From Ecdyonurus torrentis (taxonomy: Eukaryota > Arthropoda > Insecta > Ephemeroptera > Heptageniidae): a stretch of DNA of 64,000 nucleotides. The position numbers and the translations under genes were made by a program. The stretch covers positions 18,473,060-18,537,059 of the forward strand of contig OX439134.1 in the NCBI GenBank assembly GCA_949318235.1, given 5' to 3'. Of this stretch, positions 49,026-61,196 are shown piece after piece (position 1 is the first letter of the stretch; every line of letters starts with the position of its first letter). Under the pieces are notes generated by a model that worked only from the letters and a program-made list of their open reading frames with translations, searched no databases and had not been told where the DNA came from.

Positions 49026-50410
49026 CCTTTTCTTTATCATTGATCCTAACCACATTTTTTTTCCTTCTCCTTTAATTGCTGTTTTGAGACCAGTAGCATT
49101 TAAGTTGAAATAAAATAATGCAAATAGAGTGACAATATTAGTATTAAGATTATAATAAGGGGCATAAAGTTAGTTTTGCAAGTATCTTTGTGCAAAAAGA
49201 GCTGGCAACCTATAGTATTTACCTTTGCACTTATAGTTTTGAGCCTTTTTCTTTTGAAAGTATAGTATCTCCTCTAATGGAACAAATATTGCAAGGATTA
49301 TGTGTATCCTGCTGCACTGCTGTTTGTGTAAATAGTTGTAAATTCTAGTGCATGCTTTTTAAAATTGCAAAATCTATGCAATTAATAACATGTGATGGTC
49401 TACTATCTGCTTAAAAATCGCCTCAACAGGCCTCGATGGCGTGCTAACAAATACCTTTAATACCCTTAAATCCCCTTAAATCCCCTTATAAATCCCCTCC
49501 AATAATGCATGCAATTAATGCAATGTAATTAGTGTAATATAAAATAATAATAATAATGCATATATGGTCTATAGTGCATGAAAAATAGTTTTATATATTA
49601 CATACCAATACCAAATACCAGAATATAAAAAGTTAAATAATATCAAAATATAAATATATTGCTTTATTTAATGATTAAAATAATTACCAAAATAATAACA
49701 TATTCCTATCTCTCTTCCAAGAAGTGGAAAATAGGAAAAAAGTACTGGCCTTATGGTATTTTTACCCCAGGCCATTTAACCCCAATGAAGGGGTAGTTAA
49801 CAAAGAAAATAATTTATAACCATATGGCTCATTTCGTTATATATTCAAACTTATTTTGGTCTTCATTAGAAAGTAACATTCTCTCGTGTGTCCTAACAGT
49901 ATCACCATGTCAGAAAGTTTCCTAGTTTTTAGTTTTTCTAAACCCCGGCTGGGTGCTATATTAATCAATTATATTTCATATAATATGCTTTCTTAACAAT
50001 TTATGTATAAGGGTAAGGGAAAATATTATTAAATTTAACAGCATGAAATGAGAATATTTTTAAATGAAGTTAGCATGCTGTGAAACTCAATACATATTCA
50101 AAATATTAATGGGAGAAATGAATATAAACCATCGAGGTTATAGGTATGGTAACTATGACAGAAAAATAATAAAGGACAATCCAGTAAGATCCTTATTACT
50201 TGTGAAGAGAGTCCAGATTTAGTAAAGATTTGTAATCTCTCTCTTTTTTTTTTCTTTTTTTTTTTTTTTTTTTTTTTGCAGGATTTTCACCAACCTATGG
50301 GACTCTCTTTACTATATTAAAGGCCTTGCTGCCGTAGTGTCCTGATCCTTATTCTTTCTTATTTTATCATTTTTAAATATTACATTATAAATATCAGAAT
50401 ATCATTATAT

Positions 50411-50726
50411 CAAAGGCGTAGAACACCTTGAACAAAAAAGTTGCATAATATCCTAACAAACCTGAAAATCAACGTTGATTTGGCCGGAATCATTGATTTC
50501 TAATTTATTTGCCATTCACAAAATGCCGCTGCCGGTCACTGACGTCACAGCTCGCCTGGTCCACGCGCAAGTAATCTGGGGCGAGCTGTGACGTCAGTGA
50601 CCGGCAGCGGCATTTTGTGAATGGCAAATAAATTAGAAATCAATTACTCCGGCCAAAGCAACGTTGATTTGCAGGTTTGTTAGGATATTACGCAACTTTT
50701 TTGTTCAAGGTGTTCTACGCCTTTAA
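50411..50726. mobile_element. TTAA fold-back MITE, family C, copy 3
   Basis: The most complete hairpin of the family. Both arms keep TGACGTCA in mirror orientation (CACTGACGTCACAGC and GCTGTGACGTCAGTG). The left TTAA is altered to TCAA, the right one is intact. Confidence 0.85.
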
Positions 50727-50749
50727 GGAAAATAAACCATGGGTGTTAT

Positions 50750-50893
50750 ACATATGATAAATTTGAAAGAAAAAGATAGAAAAAACCAGCAAGGGCCTTT
50801 TACCATTGTGAAGAGAGTCCCATATAGTTTGATGAAAGGGACACTCTTCACTATATAGCAAGGCCCTTGTTGGTTTCTCCTCCTTTTCTTTCA
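50750..50893. repeat. Short fold-back relative of family J
   Basis: TTTGAAAGAAAAAGATAG with CCAGCAAGGGCCTTTTACCA on one side, and AGCAAGGCCCTTGTTGG with CCTTTTCTTTCA on the other. It lies directly after the family C element. Confidence 0.7.
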
Positions 50894-51484
50894 CATGTAT
50901 CATTATAAATATATCAGGTATTTTGGTTACATGGAATTAAGCTCTGTCAAACTGCAATATATTTTCTTTCTGCATGGGGTCAAATTTTGCTTTTATTATA
51001 GTGTATGGCTAATGATTTTTCAGTTAAAACCCCAGTAAACCACAGCTTCTTTGCATGTGGATTGCAAGTACTTGTCTGATTAACGAATGTCACTCTCAGC
51101 TCACGTCATGACGTCATTGGTATAATGATGTTCTTTTAATTGGACTAAAGTAACTTTTTGCAATCCTCATGTGAAAAAGCTGTACGTGGTAATTACTAGG
51201 AAGTATTATAATTTTATAATTTTTGTTTTCTCCGTAAAAGTTTTCTCTAAAAAATCAATTATAAAATAAGATAATAATATGTATATAGATAGTCACTTTT
51301 TTTTTTTTTTTTTTTTTTACTTTAAATGAGTTTACAAATACTTTATTTTTTTTAATAGGATGCTTATTTATACCTATAATATATATATATATTATAGAAA
51401 ATTGGACAATGGAAACAATTAAAAAATTGGAGACAAAATGTTATAAACATATATATTTATTTAGTATATCACATAATGTATTTC

Positions 51485-51692
51485 ATACCACAAAGATGGC
51501 GACCATAGTCATAAATAATTTGAATTATAATAGTATATAAGTATATTAAATTTGAAATCTTAAAAACGTCCTGAATAAAAGTTACGAGTAGATTATCTTT
51601 TGAATTGTAATTTGTAATGCGATTTCAAATCCATAAATCAATTGAGCATCGCGCTGCGCCTGCGCGTAATAAACGTTCGTCTGGTTTTAAAC
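51485..51692 (+). promoter_or_regulatory. Promoter and non-coding first exon of the chimeric gene
   Basis: A GC-richer island in AT-rich DNA contains AAGATGGCGACCAT (YY1-like, near 51493) and TGCGCCTGCGC (51655-51665), matching the NRF-1 palindrome. No TATA box is evident near the latter. The sequence ends GTTTTAAAC|GTAAGT at 51692, a strong donor, 277 bases before the acceptor of the coding exon. This arrangement is typical of a housekeeping promoter with a short untranslated exon. The start point is not fixed. Confidence 0.55.
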
Positions 51693-51973
51693 GTAAGTAT
51701 GAAGTTCTTCGTAAATATACTGTTTAAAAAATTACTTATTTCTCATTAAATTGATGTTATTAATATTAAATTGCATTTTAAATTAATTTTTAATAATACG
51801 AAGCTACAATTAAATGAATAAATTTAGTTTAAAACCATTTTTTTACACGTAAAGTAAGAAGTATATTAAACTTTTTTTTTTCTTTTTTTGCCTGCATGCA
51901 TTTCATACTTTTCATTTCTCAATTACAATTTGTTCATTAACTAACTACTTATAATAAATTTATTTTCAGCAAA

Positions 51974-52063
51974 ATGGAAGGCGACAGAAAACCCCAAAAA
52001 GATGAAAACCATCAAATGAAGAAATTCGAGGAGCATCATGATGAGTTGGAAAAGAAGCACCAG
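51974..52063 (+). CDS. Chimeric gene, start exon (30 codons)
   Basis: tattttcag|CAAA-ATG begins the exon and CACCAG|GTATGT ends it in phase 0. It encodes MEGDRKPQKDENHQMKKFEE and a charged HHDELEKKHQ end, a short hydrophilic helix. The intron that follows is homologous to the one after the large NCoR exon, so this exon occupies the place of that exon's 3' end. I do not recognise the peptide. Confidence 0.6.
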
Positions 52064-52103
52064 GTATGTATTATACGTCCTGAAGACTGCATCAGTATAA
52101 TAT

Positions 52104-52362
52104 GTTTAAAAACAAAGTAATGAATGCTCTCTTTTGAAAAGTATTGTGCTTGCATAGATATTTAAATTTAATTTTATAGTTCTACCTTTTTATTATTATT
52201 TTGTTTCATTATTATTATATGTAGTGTAATTAAAGTTTTTATTGCGTTCCATGTATTTCAGAGTAGTAATTGTCCATTGCTGAATAATAAATTAATTTCA
52301 GTTTTCTATAATTATTTATCAAAAGAAACATTTTAAATTACTAAGAATCTTACTCCTGGTAA
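52104..52362 (+). repeat. Third copy of the NCoR intron tail (no MITE)
   Basis: Homologous to 40835-41184 and 56144-56512 but without the family D MITE present in both. It ends at ACTCCTGGTAA and then changes abruptly into the right half of the family G element. It shares GTAATTGTCC and a longer ATTATTAT stretch with the 56-kb copy rather than with the 41-kb copy. Confidence 0.85.
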
Positions 52363-52494
52363 AGTTTTGGTTGTAACGTAGGTTCGGGGTCGCTGTATTA
52401 TGACTTTTGCTCCCAGCGCGTTAATAATTAAAATTTTGATATCGTGTTTTCGGGAGATTCTGGTCACACTGATCACTATTTAAAAAAGAAGCCA
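52363..52494. repeat. Half of fold-back family G at the duplication edge
   Basis: Matches 35533-35665 almost exactly (AGTTTTGGTTGTAACGTAGG start). It is cut at its loop on the left and joined on the right to the last bases before the VQQAL exon by the shared ATT, removing the equivalent of 35666-37133. Confidence 0.9.
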
Positions 52495-52500
52495 TTTCAG

Positions 52501-52725
52501 GTACAGCAAGCACTTCGTGAGAGCTCGGAGGGTGTGACCCTCGACCTTAGCATGAGGAAAAGAGTATCGACGAGTCCTCCGAGACGTGCCAGCCCCTCCC
52601 CCTATCCAGCCCCACCTCCTGGCAAGTCTGCACCATCCCCTCATTCTCGCAGTCTTGCGGGACCACCTGAAGTTCTTGTATACAGGGAAGCACCACCTGG
52701 AGCCCAAGCTTATTATCATGCTCAG
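52501..52725 (+). CDS. Chimeric gene: copy of NCoR exon VQQAL
   Basis: GCCATTTCAG|GTA to GCTCAG|GTATGT, 75 codons, phase 0 to 0, with the same translation as 37138-37362 (VQQALRESSEGVTLDLSMRK..). Its original acceptor region was cut by a deletion, leaving only TTTCAG behind AAAAAAGAAGCCA, so the pyrimidine tract is weak and the exon may be skipped at times. Confidence 0.7.
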
Positions 52726-52770
52726 GTATGTAATATTAAAATAGACGCCATCTTTATGGTATAAAAAAAA

Positions 52771-52832
52771 GTATGGAGGGTGCTCCGCTATAATATCCAA
52801 AGTCCAGCTGACCTTGAAAAAAAAAAGTGATC

Positions 52833-52866
<34 letters not shown>

Positions 52867-52944
52867 ATTTGTATGTTTCATTGTAACTAAAAAATATTTT
52901 TCAAGGGGAAATGGACTTAGGACAATATAGCTGAGCAACCTGGA
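52771..52944. mobile_element. Hairpin MITE, family E, duplicated copy
   Basis: Same insertion as 37411-37610. The T run is about 29 bases here, so the run length changed after the duplication. Confidence 0.75.
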
Positions 52945-52951
52945 TATATTA

Positions 52952-53213
52952 ATATCGTCGTGGCCGCGCCCAAAGGGCGTACTTGCATTTCAAGGTCGTC
53001 TTACAAAAGGCGTACTTGCATTTTTGTCCAGTACAACAAAGGGCGTACTTGCACTCGGTTTTACATGTTAAGGTTATGGTGGATGTGAGCGAAGCATCAA
53101 AATTAGCCAAATGCAAGTACGCCCTTTGCGTGAAAGTAGCAAAATGCAAGTACGCCCTTTGCGTAAAAGTAGCCAAATGCAAGTACGCCCTCTGGGCGCG
53201 GCCACGACGATAT
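52952..53213. mobile_element. Six-motif mirror element, duplicated copy, family F
   Basis: Same element as 37619-37880. Here all three right-arm motifs read AAATGCAAGTACGCCC, whereas the other copy has one altered (AAGTATGCC), so this copy is closer to the symmetric form. Confidence 0.88.
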
Positions 53214-53621
53214 ACTGATAGATCAACATAGAGAAAAACTGTTTCTGTTTTAATATTGATTATCCTGTGTTGTACTGTACATTTGATCAGGATTGATTTT
53301 TTTTCTATTCAATTAGTCGCACCAATATTTCAATTTTATCCTTAATGATTGTTTGTAAATCCTATTTTTTGTGCTCCAAACCAGTAAAAAAATGACAACC
53401 AATATTGTTTTTTTTTTTTTTTTAAATCTGAATTGCTCATCTTTTTAAAGCAAGAGAACAGGATTTAAAAACATCACTCCTTACGTAAAAAATAAGCAAT
53501 TATATTTGTAAACCCTTTTCCCTTATGGGCATATATTTTTGTTTCTTTGTCTCGGAACTTTTCATTGATGAAACTGATTGTTTCTTAATTTTTATTAATT
53601 TTTGTTGTTTTGATTGTTCAG

Positions 53622-53759
53622 GACCAGAGTGGCCGGGGGAAGTCACCATCGATGTACGTTCAAGACTCACGAGCTCCACATCTCATGATGAGCAGAGCGG
53701 CACCTGTTACATTAGCCCCGCCCCCTGGACATCAGACAAGCAAAATGCAGCCTGTATCG
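53622..53759 (+). CDS. Chimeric gene: copy of NCoR exon DQSGRG
   Basis: gttcag|GAC to GTATCG|GTAAGA, 46 codons, phase 0 to 0. The translation looks identical to 38287-38424. The splice sites are unchanged. Confidence 0.75.
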
Positions 53760-54127
53760 GTAAGAAAATCACTTTAAATTTTTTTTTTTAACGTTCATTT
53801 AACATTTTTATCATAATTGAATCGCATAATTATTAACAACATTGGATAACTCTCGGCACTAAACTCCAGTGTGTGTTTTGCCTTCATCAGTCCTTACAGA
53901 CTTTGAGAGAAACACACACTCCGTTTTCTTGTATAGTTAAGTGCCGATAGCTATTATGTGTTACTTTTTTATCTTGGCTAGTAAGCTTGAACCAAACTAT
54001 GGGACTGCACTACAGTATGGCCAGCACTGGTTTTCTCCTTTCTTTTTCTAACTAAATATGTATACTTATGTCTAAACATTGGTGTTTTTGTACAATGTTT
54101 CTAATAATTTTTGTTATTTTGTTTCAG

Positions 54128-54249
54128 GGTCAACCACCACCTCTGACAGCCAAGCTAGTGAAGGGAGGTTCAATTACTCATGGCACACCTGTATCTGGTG
54201 GCCAACCTCAACCTAACCCTCAACTATTAGCACCTGTACCTTCAGCGAG
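54128..54249 (+). CDS. Chimeric gene: copy of NCoR exon GQPPPL
   Basis: tttcag|GGT to GCGAG|GTAATA, phase 0 to 2, the same translation as 38795-38916 including KGGSITHGTP. The intron after it has poly-A (54301-54330) in place of the (AT)n of the original. Confidence 0.75.
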
Positions 54250-54299
54250 GTAATACATCACTGGGCTTGAAGGAAACTTTGTGTGTGTGTGTTCTGTAA

Positions 54300-54331
<32 letters not shown>

Positions 54332-54479
54332 ACTATTTGAATTCTGCATGAGGGGGGACACTTGCCAATGACAAGTGCTGATTAAGTGAATTTGCCTCTC
54401 AGATAGCTGTTTTTTAAAATTACTGTTGCATTACTAAATAATGCCTCCACTAATATTGTTTTGAATTTTGTTGTTACAG

Positions 54480-56085
54480 GTATGAAGGTTTAATCCGCGG
54501 TCAACCTAAAGAGAGCGGTGGTTCAATAACCCAAGGCACATCGTTACAACAGCTACACGACAGTAAAAGAAGCACCCCGGCACCTCCACCTAACTCCTAC
54601 GAGCGTCACGACTTATACAAACATCGTTCCTCGCCTCCTCAGCAACAGTTCCAACCCTCGTATTCTCCGGCACCTCCCCCTGCTGCCCCCTCACCTTATC
54701 GAGCACCATACGCGATGGAGCAGCAACTAAGCACACGTCAGATCATCATGAATGACTATATAACATCACAGCAGATGGTAGGAAGACGAGGGTCTGCGGA
54801 GAAAGACCCAACTGCAAGATTATCCCCGAGAGGAGCGTCACCTCATCACCCTATGTATTACGCTCCAGGTGCTGCAAATGCAATGTACCCGTCTAATTCC
54901 CCACAAAGAACGCCCCCTCCTCCTCAACCCCAACAGAGGCAAGGGGTGATACAAGACAGCCCACAACCACCACCACCAAAACAAATGCTGATGACACAAA
55001 AAGCATCACCACCACCGCAGCAGAGACATACTGCGTATCCACCTGGCCACGAAGCATTCTCCTCTCTAGTAGACGTAGCATCTCAACAACCCAGCCTCCC
55101 GGTACCTAAAGATCCACAATCTGGACCACCACCTTTACTTCACGAAGGTCTAGGTAAAGGTCTTGTAGATGCACATCTATTAAATCAACAACATAAATCT
55201 ATAGAAGAACAAGAAAAACAACATAATATGTTACAAGATATAAGAAGAAATTATGTAAATTATCAAAGTTATAATGATTTTGTTAAAATGAAAGAACACG
55301 ATAAAAGATTAAAAGAATTACATCACGTTATGCAACAACAACAGCATCAACAACATCAACAAGATTTACATCAGTACAATGCATTACAACGACAAAGAGA
55401 AAGAGAAAATCATATAAGAATGCAACAAGAAATGAGGCATAATGAGATGAGAGCTGCTCAACAAGCCCAACAGCAAAACGAGATGCGTCAACAGAATGAA
55501 ATACGTCAACATGAGATGAGACAGAATGAAATACGTCAACAACATGGGATAAGACAGAATGAGGCAAGGCATAATGAAATTAGACAACAGAATGAATTAA
55601 GAGCAGCACAACAGCAAGACGAGATGAGAATACAGAAGGAGGCTCGTCGACAGAATGAAATAATGCAGGAGTTAAAACAGCAAGAAGAGAGACGACAGCA
55701 AGCACGTATGATGCAACATCAGTTAGCCGCAGAGGAAGAGCTTAGACATCAATATCAACAAAGTAAAGAGCGTGAAGCAGCACGCTTGTTAGTGTCTAAT
55801 TATCAGTACCCTCCCAGTGGTCCACCCTCGGGGGCAAGTCGTTCTCAAGCTCCTCCGCCACGTGTGATTGGTCCTCCTCCACCTCAAGCCACGCCCCCAC
55901 CACCTAGACCTACCCCTCCCTCTGTGCCAGGTCAGCAGCCTCAAGGACAGGGACAACCGGGTCAAGATTCCTCGACCATGACGGCAGCAAGTTTGATTCA
56001 CGCGATCATCACTCATCAGATCAACCAGTCGTCAGAGCCGGAGCCATCTCCTGCACAACTGAGGCCTTGCGACACGCTCTTCCAG
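54480..56085 (+). CDS. Chimeric gene: copy of the large NCoR Gln/Pro exon
   Basis: ttacag|G to TTCCAG|GTATGT, 1606 bases, phase 2 to 0. It is nine bases shorter than the original and still open throughout. Changes include IQRHTARPQ to IQDSPQ, HDVYK to HDLYK, QHEIR to QHGIR, and ELRNQY to ELRHQY. The CoRNR helix LIHAIITHQI is unchanged. Intactness over 1.6 kb with an in-frame deletion suggests it is still translated or very young. Confidence 0.8.
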
Positions 56086-56183
56086 GTATGTTACTGTAGC
56101 CCTATAGGGGGTAATATCAAGACCCTGCGAAATAATTGTGCATTTAAAAACAAAGTAATGCATGCTCTCTTTTGAATAGTATT

Positions 56184-56293
56184 AATGCTGTTCGTAAACC
56201 CTGTTCTCTGCACCAAAAATGACGATCGCCTATGGTTATTCAAATGGAATGCACATTTTTTGGTGCAAGAGAACAGGGTTTACGAACTGCATT
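56184..56293. mobile_element. 110-bp MITE, family D, duplicated copy of 40873-40982
   Basis: Same insertion point, same ATT duplication and almost the same sequence as the NCoR intron copy, so it was carried along by segmental duplication. Confidence 0.9.
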
Positions 56294-56688
56294 ATTGTGT
56301 TTGCATAGATATTTAAATTTCGTTTCATAGTTCTACCTTTTTATTATTATTATGTTTTATTATTATATGCAGTGTAATTAAAAGTTTTTATTGTGTTCCA
56401 TGTATTTCAGAGTAGTAATTGTCCATTGCTGAATAATAAATTAATTTCAGTTTTCTATAATTATTTATCAAAAGAAACATTTTAAATTACTTAGAATCTT
56501 ACTCCTAGTAAATTATTATTATTATTATTCAGGTGGTGTGAATTAGGCAATTGAATGTAATAAATTTCTAGTTTTGACAATATGTGTAAAAAGATGTGTT
56601 ACCTATGTTACGTTGTTATGCTTGTTGTGGTATGGTATTGCGTCCTTATGTTTGCACGGATTGTACCTTACGATTGTGCTATGTACAG

Positions 56689-56844
56689 GAGACGGGAGAT
56701 GAAGGTCAGGGAGCAGGTGACTCAGAGGCTCAACATCATGGATCATCGAGTCAACCTCCCCCTACTTCTGATGCTAATGCATCTATGTCCACTCCACAAC
56801 CACCTGTACCTGCTGCACCTGGAGCGGAGAGCATGTATATCACT
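56689..56844 (+). CDS. Chimeric gene: diverged copy of NCoR exon ETADEG
   Basis: tgtacag|GAG to ATCACT|GTAAGT, 52 codons, phase 0 to 0. It reads ETGDEGQGAGDSEAQHHGSS and ends PVPAAPGAESMYIT, against ETADEG.. ESTRIS at 35870-36037. It differs far more than the 52.5-56.1 kb block, so this exon copy is older. In NCoR this exon lies before VQQAL; here it lies after the large exon, as expected if a tandem unit was repeated. Confidence 0.75.
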
Positions 56845-57136
56845 GTAAGTATATTGATCTGCTTAGCGGCTGCAATATTAATACTTTTTAATTGGAAGGT
56901 TAGCACAATGTCGCTTACATGTGGTCCCACTATTTTTTTCTTTTCTTCAAGACATGAGACAAATTATTGTTCCAAGGGTAATTGGTTGCATTCATATAAA
57001 AGTCGAAGCCATTTGTAAGCATTAATTAACATGAACTGGTATGGAAAAATAACACATTTTGCTGTCAGCTGACAGTAATCTTTAGTATTTAGTATCGTTT
57101 ATATTTAAAAATGTAGAACCATTGCCGTAAGACAGT

Positions 57137-57247
57137 AATGTTGTTCATAAATCCTGTTTTCTTGCACCAAAAAAATGTGCATTACATTTGAATAACCAAA
57201 GGTGATTGTCATTTTAGGAGCAGAGAACAGGGTTTACGAACTGCATT
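57137..57247. mobile_element. 110-bp MITE, family D, copy 4, target duplication AGT
   Basis: AATGTTGTTCATAAATCC to GGTTTACGAACTGCATT, flanked by AGT. Orientation is opposite to the 40873 copy. Partial relatives are at 58345-58452 and 60200-60262. Confidence 0.85.
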
Positions 57248-57410
57248 AGTGTTATTTGCTGAAATATTTACTTTTTTACTATTTGATTTTGTCTGTGTGG
57301 TAAATTCTAATGTCATGTGTTACATTATATAGGTTATTTATGACAATGTTAATGTAGGGCTATAGACTGGGACATAAAGACCCAAAGGAGTAGAATAGGC
57401 AACTTCACAT

Positions 57411-58885
<1,475 letters not shown>

Positions 58886-59368
58886 CTTCACATAATCAGG
58901 ACTTGTCATTGGCAAGGGTCATCATCAGTTATATGTTAATTTAGGAAATTCTTGCTTCAAAATATTGGATCATATTAACGTGTACATAATGATACAGAGT
59001 GAAAAGCACAATTGTAAAAGTATTTGGGTTGCAAAAAGCCCCAGTATACCCACAGCTTACCTACATTAGCCTTTTTTTTTATATATATATAAACTGTAAA
59101 CTCTCGATTTTGTGAAATCACAGCACAAGGGACTCAGAAAATGGTCACTTTACAAAATTGAATTTCACAAAATCGAGAGCTTTAACATTGCCATGCTTAT
59201 ATTGAATTCTGTTGTGGATACCCAATTGAGCATTTCACAAAACAAAACAAAATCATGGAATTGAACTTTAAAAAATTGAGCATTCTCTGTATATTTCTCC
59301 AACTTACATTTACAACATTCATTTCTAGTCATTTACATTATATATATATTTTTTTTTTCCCTGTTCAG

Positions 59369-59538
59369 CCACCCATCAGTGTGACCAGTGTGGCCAGTAT
59401 GCCATCAACAAGTGGAACACAAGTGGGAGGTCAAAGTTGCGTACCAACTACTTTGGACAGAAGTTCATTATACCCAGCAGGGCTTCTGATTAACTTGGTT
59501 TTATCTTGGATGGATATAAGTGAAGCTGAGCCAAAATC
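59369..59538 (+). CDS. Chimeric gene: Ser/Thr-rich exon before the nuclease part
   Basis: ctgttcag|CCA to AAAATC|GTGAGT, phase 0 to 2. It starts PPISVTSVASMPSTSGTQVG and ends in a more hydrophobic stretch, LYPAGLLINLVLSWMDISEA. It has no clear NCoR counterpart, so the NCoR-derived part ends before it. Function unknown. Confidence 0.7.
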
Positions 59539-59984
59539 GTGAGTATTTAATTAATTAAATTTATTGCTATATATTTAGGCATGCCCCCGCCACCCCTCCA
59601 GTATAAGCCAGCTAAGTTTTGGCATTAATAATATATACAGTATAAATAATATATATACTATATATATAATTATATTGTAATGTATATTTAGGAAAATAAA
59701 TCATTGCCGCTAGGTAAATAATTTTAAAGAAAAGTTGGAGGAATCAGGAAACCAAAAAAAAAAAAAAAAAGGTTGTCATAGAGATTCCCATGTTGTTAGG
59801 TTAATATCTTGCTATGTTAAAGATGACAAACTAGCTTTCATTTTCAGTACAGCACTTAACTCCAAGGGAAAATAGATTATGTGTGTGAGTGCCTTTACCA
59901 GTCCTTACAGGCTTGGAGAAATGGCAACTTTTATATTATAGATTTATCATATTATAGGCCTATATAGTGTAAAATATATAAGAT

Positions 59985-60419
59985 ATCAATATTAAAGAAA
60001 AGGATAGAATAACCAGCAAGGGCCTTACCACAGTAGAAGTTCTATGGAGAGGTCGAAGTCTCGCATGGCACAGTGTTTTGTTATAAAAAAGTTCATTTTA
60101 TAACTGAGAGCTTTCGTCATATATTAATGACATTATCTATTTTTTTAAATATTCCCGCTCCCTCCCCACCTCTTCCCTTACTCCTTCATTCACACTAGTG
60201 TTGTTCGTAAACCCTGTTCTCTTGCACCAAAAAATGCGCATTCCATTTGAATAACCATGAATAACCAATAATGTCATTAATATATGACGAAAGCTCTCAG
60301 TTATAAAATGAACTTTTTTATAACAAAACACTGTGCCATGCGAGACTTCGACCTCTCCATAGAACTTCTACTGTGGTAAGGCCCTTGCTGGTTATTCTAC
60401 CCTTTTCTTTAATATTGAT
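59985..60419. repeat. Long fold-back element, family J, copy 3, with MITE fragment inside
   Basis: Arms of about 145 bases (TATCAATATTAAAGAAAAGG to ATTAATGACATTAT) are mirrored almost perfectly on the right (AATGTCATTAATATATGACG to CCTTTTCTTTAATATTGA). The 131-base middle carries part of a family D MITE (60200-60262). Confidence 0.85.
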
Positions 60420-60537
60420 CCTAACCGCGATGGTTTTTTCTTTAAATTGGAAATATATAAGACAGTTAATGTATGTCAATTTCCTGTATAATATACTATT
60501 AAAATTATTGTCATTATTTATTTTTGTCTTCTTCCAG

Positions 60538-60773
60538 AAGTAAAGTGACTAAATTTGTAGAGAAGTTCTCCGCACCAGAAACTGAAGAGGAAAATGACTT
60601 ACCAGCAGATCCAGTAGTTGTAATCTTAGCATGCGATTACCAAAGTACGAAAAAAAAGAAGAAAAATGCTACTGAAAATGATATAATAATAGAACTTGAT
60701 GGAGAGAAAAGTATGTTATCACTTTTGAAACTCAAATTCTGTCCAAGAAAATTGCTGCAGCGGTTATTAGCTG
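60538..60773 (+). CDS. Exonuclease gene: exon SSKVTKF
   Basis: cttccag|A to TAGCTG|GTAAGA, phase 2 to 1. It encodes SSKVTKFVEKFSAPETEEEN, a Lys run (KKKKKNATEND), and a helix-like LLKLKFCPRKLLQRLLAG end. This would be the region upstream of the nuclease domain. Confidence 0.75.
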
Positions 60774-61196
60774 GTAAGAGTTTACCATAATTATTTTCAG
60801 CCTCTTAAAATTATCATTTCAAGTATATATAATGGGAATTTTTATTATTATTAAAAATAAAGTTCAAAGTTACGGCAATATCCCTTTATGGTCTGCATGG
60901 TCTCAACGATGTGTTAATTTACGTAACTCTACGTGAAGAGAGAACAATCAATGTTATTTCAACTTTAACATGAAAGTTACATTCATTTTACACGTCTTTG
61001 TGAAAAGCCAATTAGAAATATTTAGGTTTTTAGTGCGTTACGTATTTTTTCTTTATTTTTATAAATACATTTATAAATAGATTATTTATTTATAATATTT
61101 ATCCCTATCAGTTATTATGAAGATAAAAATATTAGTATTTATATAACTATGGTTTGATTAAATATAGGGGATTTAAGATGTTTAATTTTATTGCAG

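Larger units (their letters stand above)
43771..51480. other. Intergenic region between NCoR and the chimeric gene
   Basis: Mostly nested fold-back elements (listed separately), poly-T and poly-A runs, and plain AT-rich sequence. 49.1-50.1 kb and 50.9-51.4 kb hold nothing I can name. Apart from the doubtful exon at 46788 I see no coding signal. Confidence 0.6.
52497..56512 (+). repeat. Segmental duplication of NCoR exons, copy of 37134-41184
   Basis: Exons, introns and intronic elements follow in the same order with near identity. Visible differences are mainly lengths of poly-T, poly-A and (AT)n runs, such as the (AT)n at 38977-39016 against poly-A at 54301-54330, plus a few substitutions. 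Recent duplication is the simplest reading. Confidence 0.93.

Noticed and set aside
56582..56848. Plus-strand 88-codon frame starting MCKKMCYLCY
   Set aside because: It is in a different frame from the conserved ETGDEG exon; the homologous region at 35.8 kb does not keep it open.
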